From Ferdinandcohnia sp047238305 (lineage in GTDB: Bacteria; Bacillota; Bacilli; Bacillales; Bacillaceae_L), in NCBI RefSeq assembly GCF_047238305.1, contig NZ_JBDFMO010000001.1, positions 186,001-250,000 on the forward strand: 64,000 bases of DNA, read 5' to 3'. The notes below the pieces were generated by a model. It was not told where the DNA came from. It saw nothing but the letters and a program-made list of their open reading frames with translations, and did not search any database. A program made the translations under genes and the position numbers. Numbering within the stretch: position 1 is the stretch's first letter; the number at the start of each line of letters is the position of its first letter. Shown here one piece after another: positions 7,507 to 15,889 of this stretch.

Positions 7507-9729
7507 ATGACGATTGGTTTGATCGCCCTATTATATACGTTTGGGCTAGGTGGGCTCTTGTCCGTTATCGCCAATGGCAGCGATTATATCTATCAAGATT
7601 ATTTTCACACTCCCTACTTTCAAGAAGAACTTGGACAGTTCGTTGGTTATGTGAGCATGTATGAGCTTTATGATATGACAGTAGAGGAAGCCAAAGAAGC
7701 GATAGTCGTGACAGAAGATGAAATCAACGAGCATCGCTATCGTTATGGCGACCTTCCTGAGCAGATTGAAAACATCAACTTACAATACAAAGAACGAATT
7801 CAGGATGCCCTGGACGCCAATTATCAAGATATAGCAAACACATACATAGCAGAACGGGATCAAAAGATTGAAGACATTACGAAGAATTTCAAAAGCGACA
7901 ACTATGTAGAAAATAAAATTATCAAGGAAAAAGAAAAAAAGATCGAGGAATTTTACAAAGCAAAAGATGGGTACAAATCTCAATATGACACTTTAAAAAA
8001 GAAGTTCCTCTATTATTTCAAAAACCCTACAACACGCCAAATTTATACGAATATTAAACGAACAAATGAGGATTCAATCGAAACGGCTATGACCGAAGAA
8101 AGCACTTATTTTCTTAAGGATTACACCATTACAAGGGAAGATTTTATTCATCTGGGTCCCTATCATGATTCTGAATTGCTCGAGTCAATCATTCCTAATG
8201 ATATTGGAATCCTTGAAGGTAAAATTGCAGTACCGGTAACCCTTGCTGCCTCAAATCCATTGATGATTCAATATAACACCTTTAAACAAAGTCAATTAAT
8301 TTTACTAGTGACTGCAATAGCAAGCATTCTATCATTCCTTATTTGCTATGTCCTTGGTAAAAAGGTGCAAGCTGTTCGAGCTGAAATCGAAAAATGGAGA
8401 CCTTATTACAATAAGCTCCCCATTGATTCACGTGTAATCTTTTTTATTCTTACAGGCTTAATCTCGATTTTCTGTCTATTTTTTGCTGTGGATGCCTTTT
8501 ATTCTATTCTATACACTTTTAATCTTTATCGTGCAGTTGAACCCGGTGTCGTTCTCATCATAGGATCTTGTTTTGTAGGTTTGACTTACCTTCAAGGAAA
8601 ATACCTTTTTACAGAATTAAAGGATTGGCAAAACGTAAAGACTGAATGGGAAAATGGCCTTGTCAGCAAAGCAAAAAAAGAAATGATCGTCCTTTTTAAA
8701 AAAGGAAAGCAAAGCCTTAAGGAAGCATTTATAAATCAAAGTACTGGGACACAGTTTTTTGTCATACTCGTCATTGTCTTTAGTTTAGGTTTTGGAGTTG
8801 TTTTCATTTTACTAAACCCTGTTTTTATCCTTTTTTATGTGCTGTTTCTTGGGGTTGTAGGAATTCCACTTCTCATAACCCTAGTAAAAAAACTGGGGTA
8901 TTTTAATAAAATTGTCGAGAAGACAAATGAACTAGCCGCCGGAAAATTAGGCGAGGACCTACCTGTCAATGGGAAATCCGTGTTTGAAACGCTAGCAGGT
9001 AATATTAATCTGTTAAAGCATGGCGTCAAAACGTCTCAAAATGAACAAGCAAAGAGCGAACGGTTAAAAACAGAACTCATTACAAATGTAAGTCATGACC
9101 TCCGTACCCCACTAACATCGATTATTACGTATACGGAGTTAATGAAAACTCAAAATCTATCGGATGATGACCGTGCCGCCTATCTTGAAATTATTGACCG
9201 TAAATCAAAACGATTAAAGGTGCTCATTGATGATTTGTTTGAGGTCTCAAAGATGGCTAGTGGAAATATTGAATTAAACTTGGAAAAAGTTGACCTCGTT
9301 CAGCTTTTACAACAAGCGCTTGCTGAACATGATGATACGATAAACGCATCCAACCTACAATTCCGTGTGACAAACATCGAGAAGCCACTCTACGCACTTG
9401 TTGACGGACAAAAAATGTGGCGTGTTTTCGATAACCTACTAGGAAACATCTTTAAATATTCACTAGAACATTCACGTGTCTATATTTCGACAGACACAAG
9501 TGAAGAACAAGCCATTATTACGTTTAAAAATGTGTCAAAATACGAACTAAGTGAAAATAGCGACGAGCTTTTCGAACGTTTCAAACGCGGTGACACCTCA
9601 CGACACACGGACGGCTCTGGACTCGGACTTGCCATCGCACAATCCATCGTCGACCTTCACCACGGAACTCTCGAAATCGAAACAGACGGCGATCTATTCA
9701 AAGTCAAAATCACATTGGCACTCATGTAA
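7507..9729 (+). CDS. Membrane sensor histidine kinase, large N-terminal sensor
   Basis: Partner kinase of the preceding regulator, 740 residues from the ATG at 7507. An upstream in-frame ATG at 7483 overlaps the regulator gene, but GGAAAGG placed 4 bp before 7507 favours the later start. A membrane segment at about 3-25 is followed by roughly 240 charged, helix-prone extracytoplasmic residues. Several further membrane spans (about 265-460) and the kinase core follow. The H-box is SHDLRTPLTSI with His530; the N-box is VFDNLLGNIFKYS; the G2 box is GSGLGLAIAQSI. I do not see a normal DxGxG G1 box: the region reads ITFKNVSKYELSENSDELF. That variant occurs in some VanS-like Firmicute kinases. Ligand unknown. 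Confidence 0.88.
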   Translation: MTIGLIALLYTFGLGGLLSVIANGSDYIYQDYFHTPYFQEELGQFVGYVSMYELYDMTVEEAKEAIVVTEDEINEHRYRYGDLPEQIENINLQYKERIQDALDANYQDIANTYIAERDQKIEDITKNFKSDNYVENKIIKEKEKKIEEFYKAKDGYKSQYDTLKKKFLYYFKNPTTRQIYTNIKRTNEDSIETAMTEESTYFLKDYTITREDFIHLGPYHDSELLESIIPNDIGILEGKIAVPVTLAASNPLMIQYNTFKQSQLILLVTAIASILSFLICYVLGKKVQAVRAEIEKWRPYYNKLPIDSRVIFFILTGLISIFCLFFAVDAFYSILYTFNLYRAVEPGVVLIIGSCFVGLTYLQGKYLFTELKDWQNVKTEWENGLVSKAKKEMIVLFKKGKQSLKEAFINQSTGTQFFVILVIVFSLGFGVVFILLNPVFILFYVLFLGVVGIPLLITLVKKLGYFNKIVEKTNELAAGKLGEDLPVNGKSVFETLAGNINLLKHGVKTSQNEQAKSERLKTELITNVSHDLRTPLTSIITYTELMKTQNLSDDDRAAYLEIIDRKSKRLKVLIDDLFEVSKMASGNIELNLEKVDLVQLLQQALAEHDDTINASNLQFRVTNIEKPLYALVDGQKMWRVFDNLLGNIFKYSLEHSRVYISTDTSEEQAIITFKNVSKYELSENSDELFERFKRGDTSRHTDGSGLGLAIAQSIVDLHHGTLEIETDGDLFKVKITLALM

Positions 9730-9730
9730 T

Positions 9731-9778
9731 GGGACAGAAGGACAGGTTCATTGACCCACACGGAACAGAACCTATCCT
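9731..9778. repeat. Degenerate interspersed palindromic repeat, type A
   Basis: GGACAGGTTCATTGACCC and the arm GGAACAGAACCTATCC are a decayed copy of the type A repeat seen at 19558, 32755 and 33940. It begins one base after the kinase stop codon and lies inside the false upstream extension of the sigma-factor frame. Confidence 0.6.
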
Positions 9779-9809
9779 TCGTCTCAAACCACAAGGGGGG
9801 TGTATTTCT

Positions 9810-10343
9810 ATGGAATTTTCAAAGATTTATCACGCATACAATTCTCGGCTGTTTCGAATTAGTTATTCGATCACGAGGGATATCCATCTAGCGGAAGATG
9901 TCGTTCACGAAACATTTATTAAAGCGATCAATAAAATGGATACCATTGAAGACGAAAGTAAAATAGGAGCCTGGCTGTCTACCATCGCAACACGAACAGC
10001 AATTGATTTTGTCAGAATGGAAAGAAATAAGAAAGGGACCCCAATGGACCATGAATTAATCGAATGCCTGGGGAAAACAATGAAGCAAAATGTGGAGGAA
10101 GAAGTTGAGACGAACATTGTAATGGAGCAAATCTATCAAGCTACTCGTAAGCTGAAACAAGAATACCAGGACGTACTCACTCTTAAAATATGGCATGGTT
10201 TAAAAGAAAGCCAAATTGCCCACATCCTCGACCTTAAGCCATGCACGGTTAAAACAAGAATCTACCGGGCTAGGAAGGAATTGAAGGCGTTTCTGGGTCA
10301 GGGGGAATTGTATAATGACCCTGCTCCTTTTCTAAACGTTTAG
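9810..10343 (+). CDS. ECF-type RNA polymerase sigma factor
   Basis: Alternative sigma factor, 177 residues. The frame is open from 9729, but the start is placed at 9810, after AAGGGGGG; the earlier part is repeat-derived. Region 2 (about 8-80): YNSRLFRISYSITRDIHLAE then DVVHETFIKAINK and IGAWLSTIATRTAIDFVRME. Region 4 (about 115-165): LKQEYQDVLTLKIWHGLKES then QIAHILDLKPCTVKTRIYRA. I see no membrane anti-sigma factor downstream: the next gene is convergent, across a terminator. Co-transcription with the two-component pair is possible but the repeat intervenes. The last residues overlap a GGGTCA/TGACCC inverted repeat. Confidence 0.88.
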   Translation: MEFSKIYHAYNSRLFRISYSITRDIHLAEDVVHETFIKAINKMDTIEDESKIGAWLSTIATRTAIDFVRMERNKKGTPMDHELIECLGKTMKQNVEEEVETNIVMEQIYQATRKLKQEYQDVLTLKIWHGLKESQIAHILDLKPCTVKTRIYRARKELKAFLGQGELYNDPAPFLNV

Positions 10344-10353
10344 CCAAAAAAAT

Positions 10354-10380
10354 GCCCCTCACACATGGTGAAGGGCTATT
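10354..10380. terminator. Terminator between convergent genes
   Basis: GCCCCTCA and TGAAGGGC form a stem flanked by A-rich sequence on the left and TATTTTC on the right, so it may serve both strands. Confidence 0.65.
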
Positions 10381-10393
10381 TTCAATCTATTTA

Positions 10394-11566
10394 TTAATAT
10401 ACGTCACGTAGATAACGTCCTTCTGTTTTCATGTCTTTTAAATAAACTTCTGCCGCTTCTCGGTCCAAACCGCCTTCTTGTTCAATTAAAGTAAGGAGGG
10501 CTTCGTTCACGTCTTTTGCCATATGGTCTTTATCTCCACATACATAGAAATAAGCACCATTGTCAATCCATTCGAATAATTCCTTGCTATGTTCAAGCAT
10601 CTTATGCTGCACATATACTTTTTGATCAGAATCACGAGAAAATGCAGCATCAAGTTTCGTTAGAATGCCGTCTTGTTGGTATTTTTCCAATTCATCTTGA
10701 TATAAGAAGTCAGTCGCTTCATGCTGATCTCCGAAGAATAACCAAGAACGACCTGTCGCTTTCTTTGTAGCAAGTTCTTCAATAAATGAACGGAATGGCG
10801 CAATACCAGTTCCAGGTCCAACCATAATCACATCTTTATCAAGAGTCTCAGGTAAATGGAAGTGCTTATTGATCTGAACAAATACTGGAAGTGTATCACC
10901 TTCCCGAACGCGTTCCGCACATTGAACGGAGCAAACTCCCTTGCGTTCACGTCCATGCGCCGTATAACGTACAGCACCGATTGTTAAATGAACCTCATCA
11001 GGATGTGCAGCTAAACTACTTGCAATGGAATAAAGTCTTGGTATCATTTTTCGTAATAAAGCAACGATTTCTTGTGCAGGAACCTTCCATGGGCCGAAAT
11101 CACGTAACATATCAAGTAGGTCACGGCCATCGCAATATTCTTTAACCGCTGCTGCGTCTTCCACAAGATTGTGGAGTTTCTCGTTATCTGTGAATGTTGC
11201 TGCAGTTTGTAACATTTTCCTTGAAAGTAGCGTAATATCAAGGTATGTTTCCAGTGCTTCTTTCAGTGGCATGGACTCTCCCTGACGACCAACAGTTACA
11301 ATCTCTTCTGCATCCCACTTCATTTCTTCAAGAATGGCTGCGACTAATGCTGGATCATTGGTAGGCGCAATTCCGAGGGTATCACCAGGAATGTATGAAA
11401 ATCCTGATCCTTCTAATGATAATTCAATATGTCTGGTTTCCTTATTTGAACCTTCTCCATTTAAGTTGATGTTCTTTAGAACCTTTGCAGGAAATGGATT
11501 TGTTCTTGAATATGTTGCAGGAACAGGCTTTTTCGGATTTTTTTCATCATCTATAGTTCGTTGCAT
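10394..11566 (-). CDS. CysJ-like NADPH:FAD reductase lacking the flavodoxin domain
   Basis: Electron-transfer flavoenzyme of the cytochrome P450 reductase/sulfite reductase alpha type, 390 residues. Only the FAD-binding and NADPH-binding modules are present. The FAD motif RLYSIASS and GVCSVQC flavin contact lie at about residues 175-220. The NADP motif is GPGTGIAPFRSFIEE at about 245, and the C-terminal block is YVCGDKDHMAKDV near 345. Full-length CysJ is about 600 residues with an N-terminal FMN flavodoxin domain, which is absent here. The ATG follows TTGGAGG, so this looks like a complete stand-alone gene and not a truncated copy. There are no sulfite reductase genes nearby. It may reduce a separate flavodoxin or hemoprotein. 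Confidence 0.85.
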   Translation of the reverse strand: MQRTIDDEKNPKKPVPATYSRTNPFPAKVLKNINLNGEGSNKETRHIELSLEGSGFSYIPGDTLGIAPTNDPALVAAILEEMKWDAEEIVTVGRQGESMPLKEALETYLDITLLSRKMLQTAATFTDNEKLHNLVEDAAAVKEYCDGRDLLDMLRDFGPWKVPAQEIVALLRKMIPRLYSIASSLAAHPDEVHLTIGAVRYTAHGRERKGVCSVQCAERVREGDTLPVFVQINKHFHLPETLDKDVIMVGPGTGIAPFRSFIEELATKKATGRSWLFFGDQHEATDFLYQDELEKYQQDGILTKLDAAFSRDSDQKVYVQHKMLEHSKELFEWIDNGAYFYVCGDKDHMAKDVNEALLTLIEQEGGLDREAAEVYLKDMKTEGRYLRDVY

Positions 11567-11772
11567 TTTTTATAAACCTCCAACAATGATATATATATTA
11601 AGAATAACACATGTACAAGTTATCTAGCGTGTATTTTAGCACACTATTGGCATTTATTTATCATTTAACAATGAAAAACGCTCACCCAAATTATACATAC
11701 ACTATCCCTCATGTTACAACAAAAAAGAAACGAAATCCATTTGTAGAACTACTGGGTCACGGGGCCGCGGGG

Positions 11773-11823
11773 CCACAGGGACGGTTCTTGTGGTTCCAGG
11801 TGCCACAGGAACCGTCCCTGTGG
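11773..11823. repeat. Interspersed palindromic repeat type B, inverted pair
   Basis: Two 21-bp units (11773-11793 and 11803-11823) with outer arms CCACAGG/CCTGTGG are reverse complements of each other with one mismatch, so the pair can fold into one long hairpin. The same unit is found at 15091, 15849 and 60281. Apart from this and the type A copy, 11567-11935 holds no gene I can support. Confidence 0.75.
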
Positions 11824-11845
11824 TTTCAAAGGTGTGCTTTGGCAT

Positions 11846-11867
11846 GACACAGTACCTGTCTTGTCCC
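11846..11867. repeat. Interspersed palindromic repeat type A, half copy
   Basis: GACACAGTACCTGTCTTGTC matches the right-hand half of type A repeats (GGGACGCGGTACCTGTCCC) with substitutions. Confidence 0.5.
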
Positions 11868-11935
11868 TTTTCTCCAAATCTTATTCTCTAAATATGGTAA
11901 AATAGGAAAAAACTAATAGTTATGGAGTTGATGGA

Positions 11936-12715
11936 ATGACTGGAGCCATTGTTGAGATTGCTAATTTACAAAAAAGGTATGGCAGCAAGTCTGTTCTGCA
12001 AGGGGTTTCTTTTACAGTAAATAAGGGAGAAATCATTGGATATATCGGGCCAAACGGGGCTGGAAAAAGCACGACCGTAAAAATCATATTAGGGATTGAA
12101 GAAGACTTTCAGGGTGAAGTAAGGATTTTCGGTCAAAGTATTTTAGACGGAAATATGGAATATAAACGAAAAATTGGGTATGTGCCCGAAATTGCCGATG
12201 TCTATGACAGTTTAACCGGGCAAGAGTACCTCACTTTTATTGGTGAATTATATGGTCTCGACTATGATTTAGCTGACTATAAAGCAAAAAACCTAATGGA
12301 GTTGTTTGGAATTGGTGAGGTGTATCATTCTCGAATTGCTTCCTATTCAAAAGGAATGCGACAAAAACTACTCATTATTTCAAGCTTATTACATAATCCA
12401 GAACTTCTCTTTTTTGATGAACCGATAAACGGACTTGATGCAAACAGTGTTATGATTTTCAAAGAGATTATGGCGCAGCTGGCACAGCAGGGAAAAACGA
12501 TTTTTTATTCTTCACATATCATGGATGTTGTTGAAAAAATAAGTAGCCGAATCGTCCTTCTCCATGATGGAAAAATTGCGGCTGACGGTACGTTTGAGGA
12601 ATTAAAGGTACAAAATAAGGAAGGTTCTTTAGAAGGGATTTTCAACCAATTGACCGGATTCAACGAGCATACAGAACTTGCATCACGTTTTGTATCGATA
12701 GTTGGTGAGGTGTGA
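11936..12715 (+). CDS. ABC transporter ATP-binding protein (ABC-2/YthP-like)
   Basis: ATPase of an exporter, 259 residues. Walker A is GPNGAGKST at about residue 40, the ABC signature is YSKGMRQKL near 140, Walker B is LLFFDEPINGLD near 158, and the switch His is in FYSSHIMDVVEK. The DEPINGLD block and single NBD-plus-permease layout resemble Bacillus YthP/YthQ and EcsA-type systems; I do not assign a symbol. The next gene starts just beyond its stop and is the obvious membrane partner. Substrate unknown. Confidence 0.88.
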   Translation: MTGAIVEIANLQKRYGSKSVLQGVSFTVNKGEIIGYIGPNGAGKSTTVKIILGIEEDFQGEVRIFGQSILDGNMEYKRKIGYVPEIADVYDSLTGQEYLTFIGELYGLDYDLADYKAKNLMELFGIGEVYHSRIASYSKGMRQKLLIISSLLHNPELLFFDEPINGLDANSVMIFKEIMAQLAQQGKTIFYSSHIMDVVEKISSRIVLLHDGKIAADGTFEELKVQNKEGSLEGIFNQLTGFNEHTELASRFVSIVGEV

Positions 12716-12716
12716 T

Positions 12717-14363
12717 ATGCAGGACTTTCCTTCTTTAAAGCTACTGGATCGTATTGAAAAAGTCTTTACTCGATTTGGGATTGATTATCGAACGATGCGA
12801 AAAATTCTCCAGGCGAAACTCGTAATGGACCGACGCCGTGTCCCGACCATTTTCTCACAAAATAATAGGAAGGAAAAAAAAGATAAAAATCATTACATGT
12901 TATCCTTGTGGATTTATGTCTTGTTCGGGCTCTTTTTAATTCCTTTTACCATTATGGGGGACAATTATGTTTTTCAGATGAGCCTTGTTTTTGGATTGAT
13001 TACCTTTTTCTTAATGACCTCTATGATTTCTAATTTTTCGTCAGTGCTCCTTGATATTCGTGACAGAAATATTCTCTATCCTAAGCCAATTGATCGCAAG
13101 ACAATCAGTGCGGCGAAACTCACTCATATCGTGATTTATCTATCTTTGATGACGATTGCCTTGGCGGGCCCTGCGATTGTGGTAGGTCTTTTTAGACATG
13201 GCATTGTGTTTTTTCTTATTGCGGTTTTAAATGTCATGTTGATAGATTTATTGATTATTGCATTGACGGCGTTAATTTATTTCATCATTCTTCAATTTTT
13301 TGACGGTGAAAAACTCAAAGATCTTATTAATTATGTCCAAATCGGCTTGTCCTTTTCAATTATGATTGGCTACCAGCTTCTTATTAGGTCCTTTGAAATC
13401 GTCGACCTTTCGATTAGCCTTGAGCCAGCATGGTGGCACATTCTTGTTTTTCCTATTTGGTACGGTATTATTATGGAACTGGTCATGAACGGTAGCTCCC
13501 AACCCTTTTATTTCTTACTAGCAGGGCTAGGTATACTTGTTCCATTTGCTTCGATTTGGATATACGCAAAGCTAACTCCTACTTTTGAGAGAAATCTTCA
13601 AAAGCTTTCTCAACATAATAAAGGGAGAATGAAAAAACGGCTTAAAGTGGGAGAAGCTTTTAAAAAATTGATTTGTCCTACAAAAGAGGAGAGAGTTTTC
13701 TATCAGTTTTCTAGTCTCATGCTTAAAAATGAAAGAGAGTTTAAATTAAAAGTTTATCCTTCTTTAGGATTTTCGATTGTGATCCCTTTTATTTTTTTAT
13801 TCACATATATGAATGATTTCAGTTGGGAATCTTTTAACCTCCTTAGAGAAGGCAAATCTTATTTGAATATCTATTTTAGCTTGTTGATGATGCCCACCGT
13901 CATCATTACCCTTAAGTACTCAGGAACACATAAAGGGGCTTGGATCTATAAACTCATACCTTTAAAAACTCTAAAACCCGTTTTTAGTGGAACGATGAAG
14001 GCTTTTATTGTTAACCTATATGTACCCATTTTTTTCATACTCTGTATAGTGTTTATCCCCATTTACGGTGTAAGGATTATACCTGACTTGATCCTTGTCT
14101 TTGTTAGTGCGGTGATCTATGCAGTTATTTGCTTTGCTATATTGGAAAAGTCCCTTCCTTTTTCCATGTCGTTTGAAACTTATAGTTCGGGCAATGGAGT
14201 CATTATTTTTATGCTAATGTTAGTAGCCGGTGTCTTTGCTGGCCTACATATAATCAGTATGCTTTTCCCATATGGACTCTATATTTATCTCGCCCTAGCC
14301 ATGCTAATTTTGCTTTTACTATGGAGAAAAGTCTTCAATGTTTCATGGGAAAAGGTGGAGTAA
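12717..14363 (+). CDS. ABC-2 type permease, YthQ-like
   Basis: Membrane partner of the preceding ATPase, 548 residues from the ATG at 12717. An alternative ATG at 12702 lies inside the ATPase gene, but GGTGAGG ends 6 bp before 12717 and favours it. A cytoplasmic N-terminal stretch of about 60 residues precedes about 10-12 hydrophobic segments with a charged loop near residues 295-330. DIRDRNILYPKPIDRKTISA after the second span is the coupling-type segment seen in this family. A strong terminator follows, so this is a two-gene transcript. Function is unassigned. Confidence 0.8.
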   Translation: MQDFPSLKLLDRIEKVFTRFGIDYRTMRKILQAKLVMDRRRVPTIFSQNNRKEKKDKNHYMLSLWIYVLFGLFLIPFTIMGDNYVFQMSLVFGLITFFLMTSMISNFSSVLLDIRDRNILYPKPIDRKTISAAKLTHIVIYLSLMTIALAGPAIVVGLFRHGIVFFLIAVLNVMLIDLLIIALTALIYFIILQFFDGEKLKDLINYVQIGLSFSIMIGYQLLIRSFEIVDLSISLEPAWWHILVFPIWYGIIMELVMNGSSQPFYFLLAGLGILVPFASIWIYAKLTPTFERNLQKLSQHNKGRMKKRLKVGEAFKKLICPTKEERVFYQFSSLMLKNEREFKLKVYPSLGFSIVIPFIFLFTYMNDFSWESFNLLREGKSYLNIYFSLLMMPTVIITLKYSGTHKGAWIYKLIPLKTLKPVFSGTMKAFIVNLYVPIFFILCIVFIPIYGVRIIPDLILVFVSAVIYAVICFAILEKSLPFSMSFETYSSGNGVIIFMLMLVAGVFAGLHIISMLFPYGLYIYLALAMLILLLLWRKVFNVSWEKVE

Positions 14364-14380
14364 TGGTCTAAACCGATTAA

Positions 14381-14414
14381 AACTACCCTCGATTCGATAT
14401 GAGGGTAGTTTTAT
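14381..14414. terminator. Bidirectional terminator
   Basis: AACTACCCTC (14381-14390) and GAGGGTAGTT (14401-14410) are a perfect 10-bp stem, with A-rich sequence before and TTTATTA after. It serves the ABC operon and the convergent frameshifted gene. Confidence 0.85.
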
Positions 14415-14430
14415 TAGTTGTAGGGGAGGA

Positions 14431-15010
14431 TTATTGGATAGATTTTCTCTTTTTCAGATATAGTAGAATGAATAAAATGACAAATGCGGCTACAATTAAA
14501 AATAAGGGAAAGTTTAGCTTATCTTTTTGTTCGACATTTGTTATTTCGAATGTCTTTGTTGGAGTTTCGTTTAAAAACTCTTCGAAAAAAGCCCTTCTCT
14601 CATCATCCCGCTCCTCAATTTTTCCGCCCATCACTTCTATCATGCCATTCGGTCCACCTACCGGAAGAAGTAATTTACCATTCTCACTTTCTTCTAAAAA
14701 TAATAGAAACACGCCACCCATATCTTGGAATTCCTCTACCCTCCCTACATCATAAGGATCGATCCCTACCGTTAACGGGCTCATAACATCCCCTTTATAC
14801 ACACTGCTAACCTTGAATTCTCTCCCGCGAAAAACGGACTCACCGCGTTTCGCCTTGCCGGAAAAATCATAACTGCCCCATCACAATTACTTCTGCGCGA
14901 TCGAGTACCTCTTGTAGCTCTAATTCCGCCCAACTTGTGGCCGATACGCTAGTTACTACTAAAAATAAAAATGAACAGGTTAATAGAACGCCGCAAGCTA
15001 ATATACGCAT
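14431..15010 (-). pseudogene. Secreted membrane-anchored protein, frameshifted
   Basis: Two frames on the minus strand join into one protein. The first starts at ATG 15010 after AAGGGGTG, encodes a signal peptide (RILACGVLLTCSFLFLVV) and then LQEVLDRAEVIVMGQ, and hits TGA at 14867. Shifting one base near 14871 continues as YDFSGKAKRGESVFRGREFK and runs through VGIDPYDVGRVEEFQDMGG to a C-terminal span FLIVAAFVILFILLYL and KKRKS tail. A single extra T explains the break. The intact product would be about 190 residues with an extracytoplasmic domain and a C-terminal anchor. I do not recognise the family. It may be a real mutation or a sequencing error. Confidence 0.7.
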
Positions 15011-15090
15011 GGAGCACCCCTTTTTATTTTTTAGACGTGATCGCATCTTAATAAGTTTCATTCATCCGATTTAAAACAAAGCCTACCAAC

Positions 15091-15117
15091 GGAACCACAA
15101 GAACCGTCCCTTTGGTA
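15091..15117. repeat. Interspersed palindromic repeat type B
   Basis: GGAACCACAAGAACCGTCCC then TTTGGTAAC is a diverged type B unit upstream of the DedA gene. Confidence 0.55.
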
Positions 15118-15248
15118 ACTTACTTTCATCCCTCTCTTTAATAGAGTATGATAGGCTTAGGAGTTATGAGTGAACAGATGTCATTCATTAGCCCTAGCGG
15201 CACCAGAAGAGCGCCCGTGTACAATGCATTTGGAAAGGGATATCGGAT

Positions 15249-15842
15249 ATGGGAGAGCATTTTTATTATTTATTGGAACATTATGGGTACTTTGGCATAA
15301 TCATCGTGTTGGCTGCAGGGATAATTGGATTGCCACTTCCTGATGAAATTCTACTTACATATGTGGGATACACCGTTTATCAAGGTAAAATGTCATATTC
15401 CCTCTCTTTATTAAGCGCTTCGGTTGGATCGATTATTGGTATCACAATCAGCTATTACTTAGGGATAAAATTAGGAATTCCATTTCTGCGGAAGTTTGGG
15501 CCTAAACTTCATCTAACCGAAAAAAGAATTCAAACAACGAGTAAGCTTTTTAATAAATTTGGCCCGTATTTATTATTTATCGGTTACTTTATACCTGGTG
15601 TTCGTCATATTACAGCTTACCTCGCCGGATTAAATAATTTACACTTTAAAAGATTTGCCCTATTCGCCTACTCCGGAGCAATCTTTTGGGGCTTTACTTT
15701 TATCACATTAGGACATGAACTGGGTAAGAATTGGATGAAGGTTGAAATGATGATGAACCACTATAGCATTTATGTAATCGGATCTGCACTCATCATTGTT
15801 CTGGGCGTTGTCTACTTCAATCGAAGGAAGTTGGTTAGATAA
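15249..15842 (+). CDS. DedA-family membrane protein
   Basis: Polytopic membrane protein of the DedA/SNARE-associated family, 197 residues with about five hydrophobic segments. Family features are the N-terminal GIIGLPLPDEILLTYVGY, the G-rich SASVGSIIGITISYYLGIKLG, and the FGPYLLFIGYFIPGVRHITA block near residue 110, with the conserved Arg and Pro-Gly. The N-terminal acidic LPDE and the FIPGVR motif fit undecaprenyl-phosphate or phospholipid flippases of this family. Stand-alone gene followed within 6 bp by a type B repeat hairpin. Confidence 0.9.
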   Translation: MGEHFYYLLEHYGYFGIIIVLAAGIIGLPLPDEILLTYVGYTVYQGKMSYSLSLLSASVGSIIGITISYYLGIKLGIPFLRKFGPKLHLTEKRIQTTSKLFNKFGPYLLFIGYFIPGVRHITAYLAGLNNLHFKRFALFAYSGAIFWGFTFITLGHELGKNWMKVEMMMNHYSIYVIGSALIIVLGVVYFNRRKLVR

Positions 15843-15846
15843 AAGG

Positions 15847-15876
15847 TGCCACAGGGACGGTTCCTGTGGCTCCTTT
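15847..15876. repeat. Type B repeat acting as convergent terminator
   Basis: Arms TGCCACAGG and CCTGTGGC around GACGGTT make a strong hairpin. It lies between AAAAGG and TCCTTTATT, in the 47 bp separating the convergent DedA and monooxygenase genes. It could stop transcription from both sides. Confidence 0.65.
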
Positions 15877-15889
15877 ATTCCCTTACTTT

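Noticed and set aside
9729..9809. 27-codon N-terminal extension of the sigma factor
   Set aside because: Encoded by a decayed type A repeat; an excellent ribosome site precedes ATG 9810.
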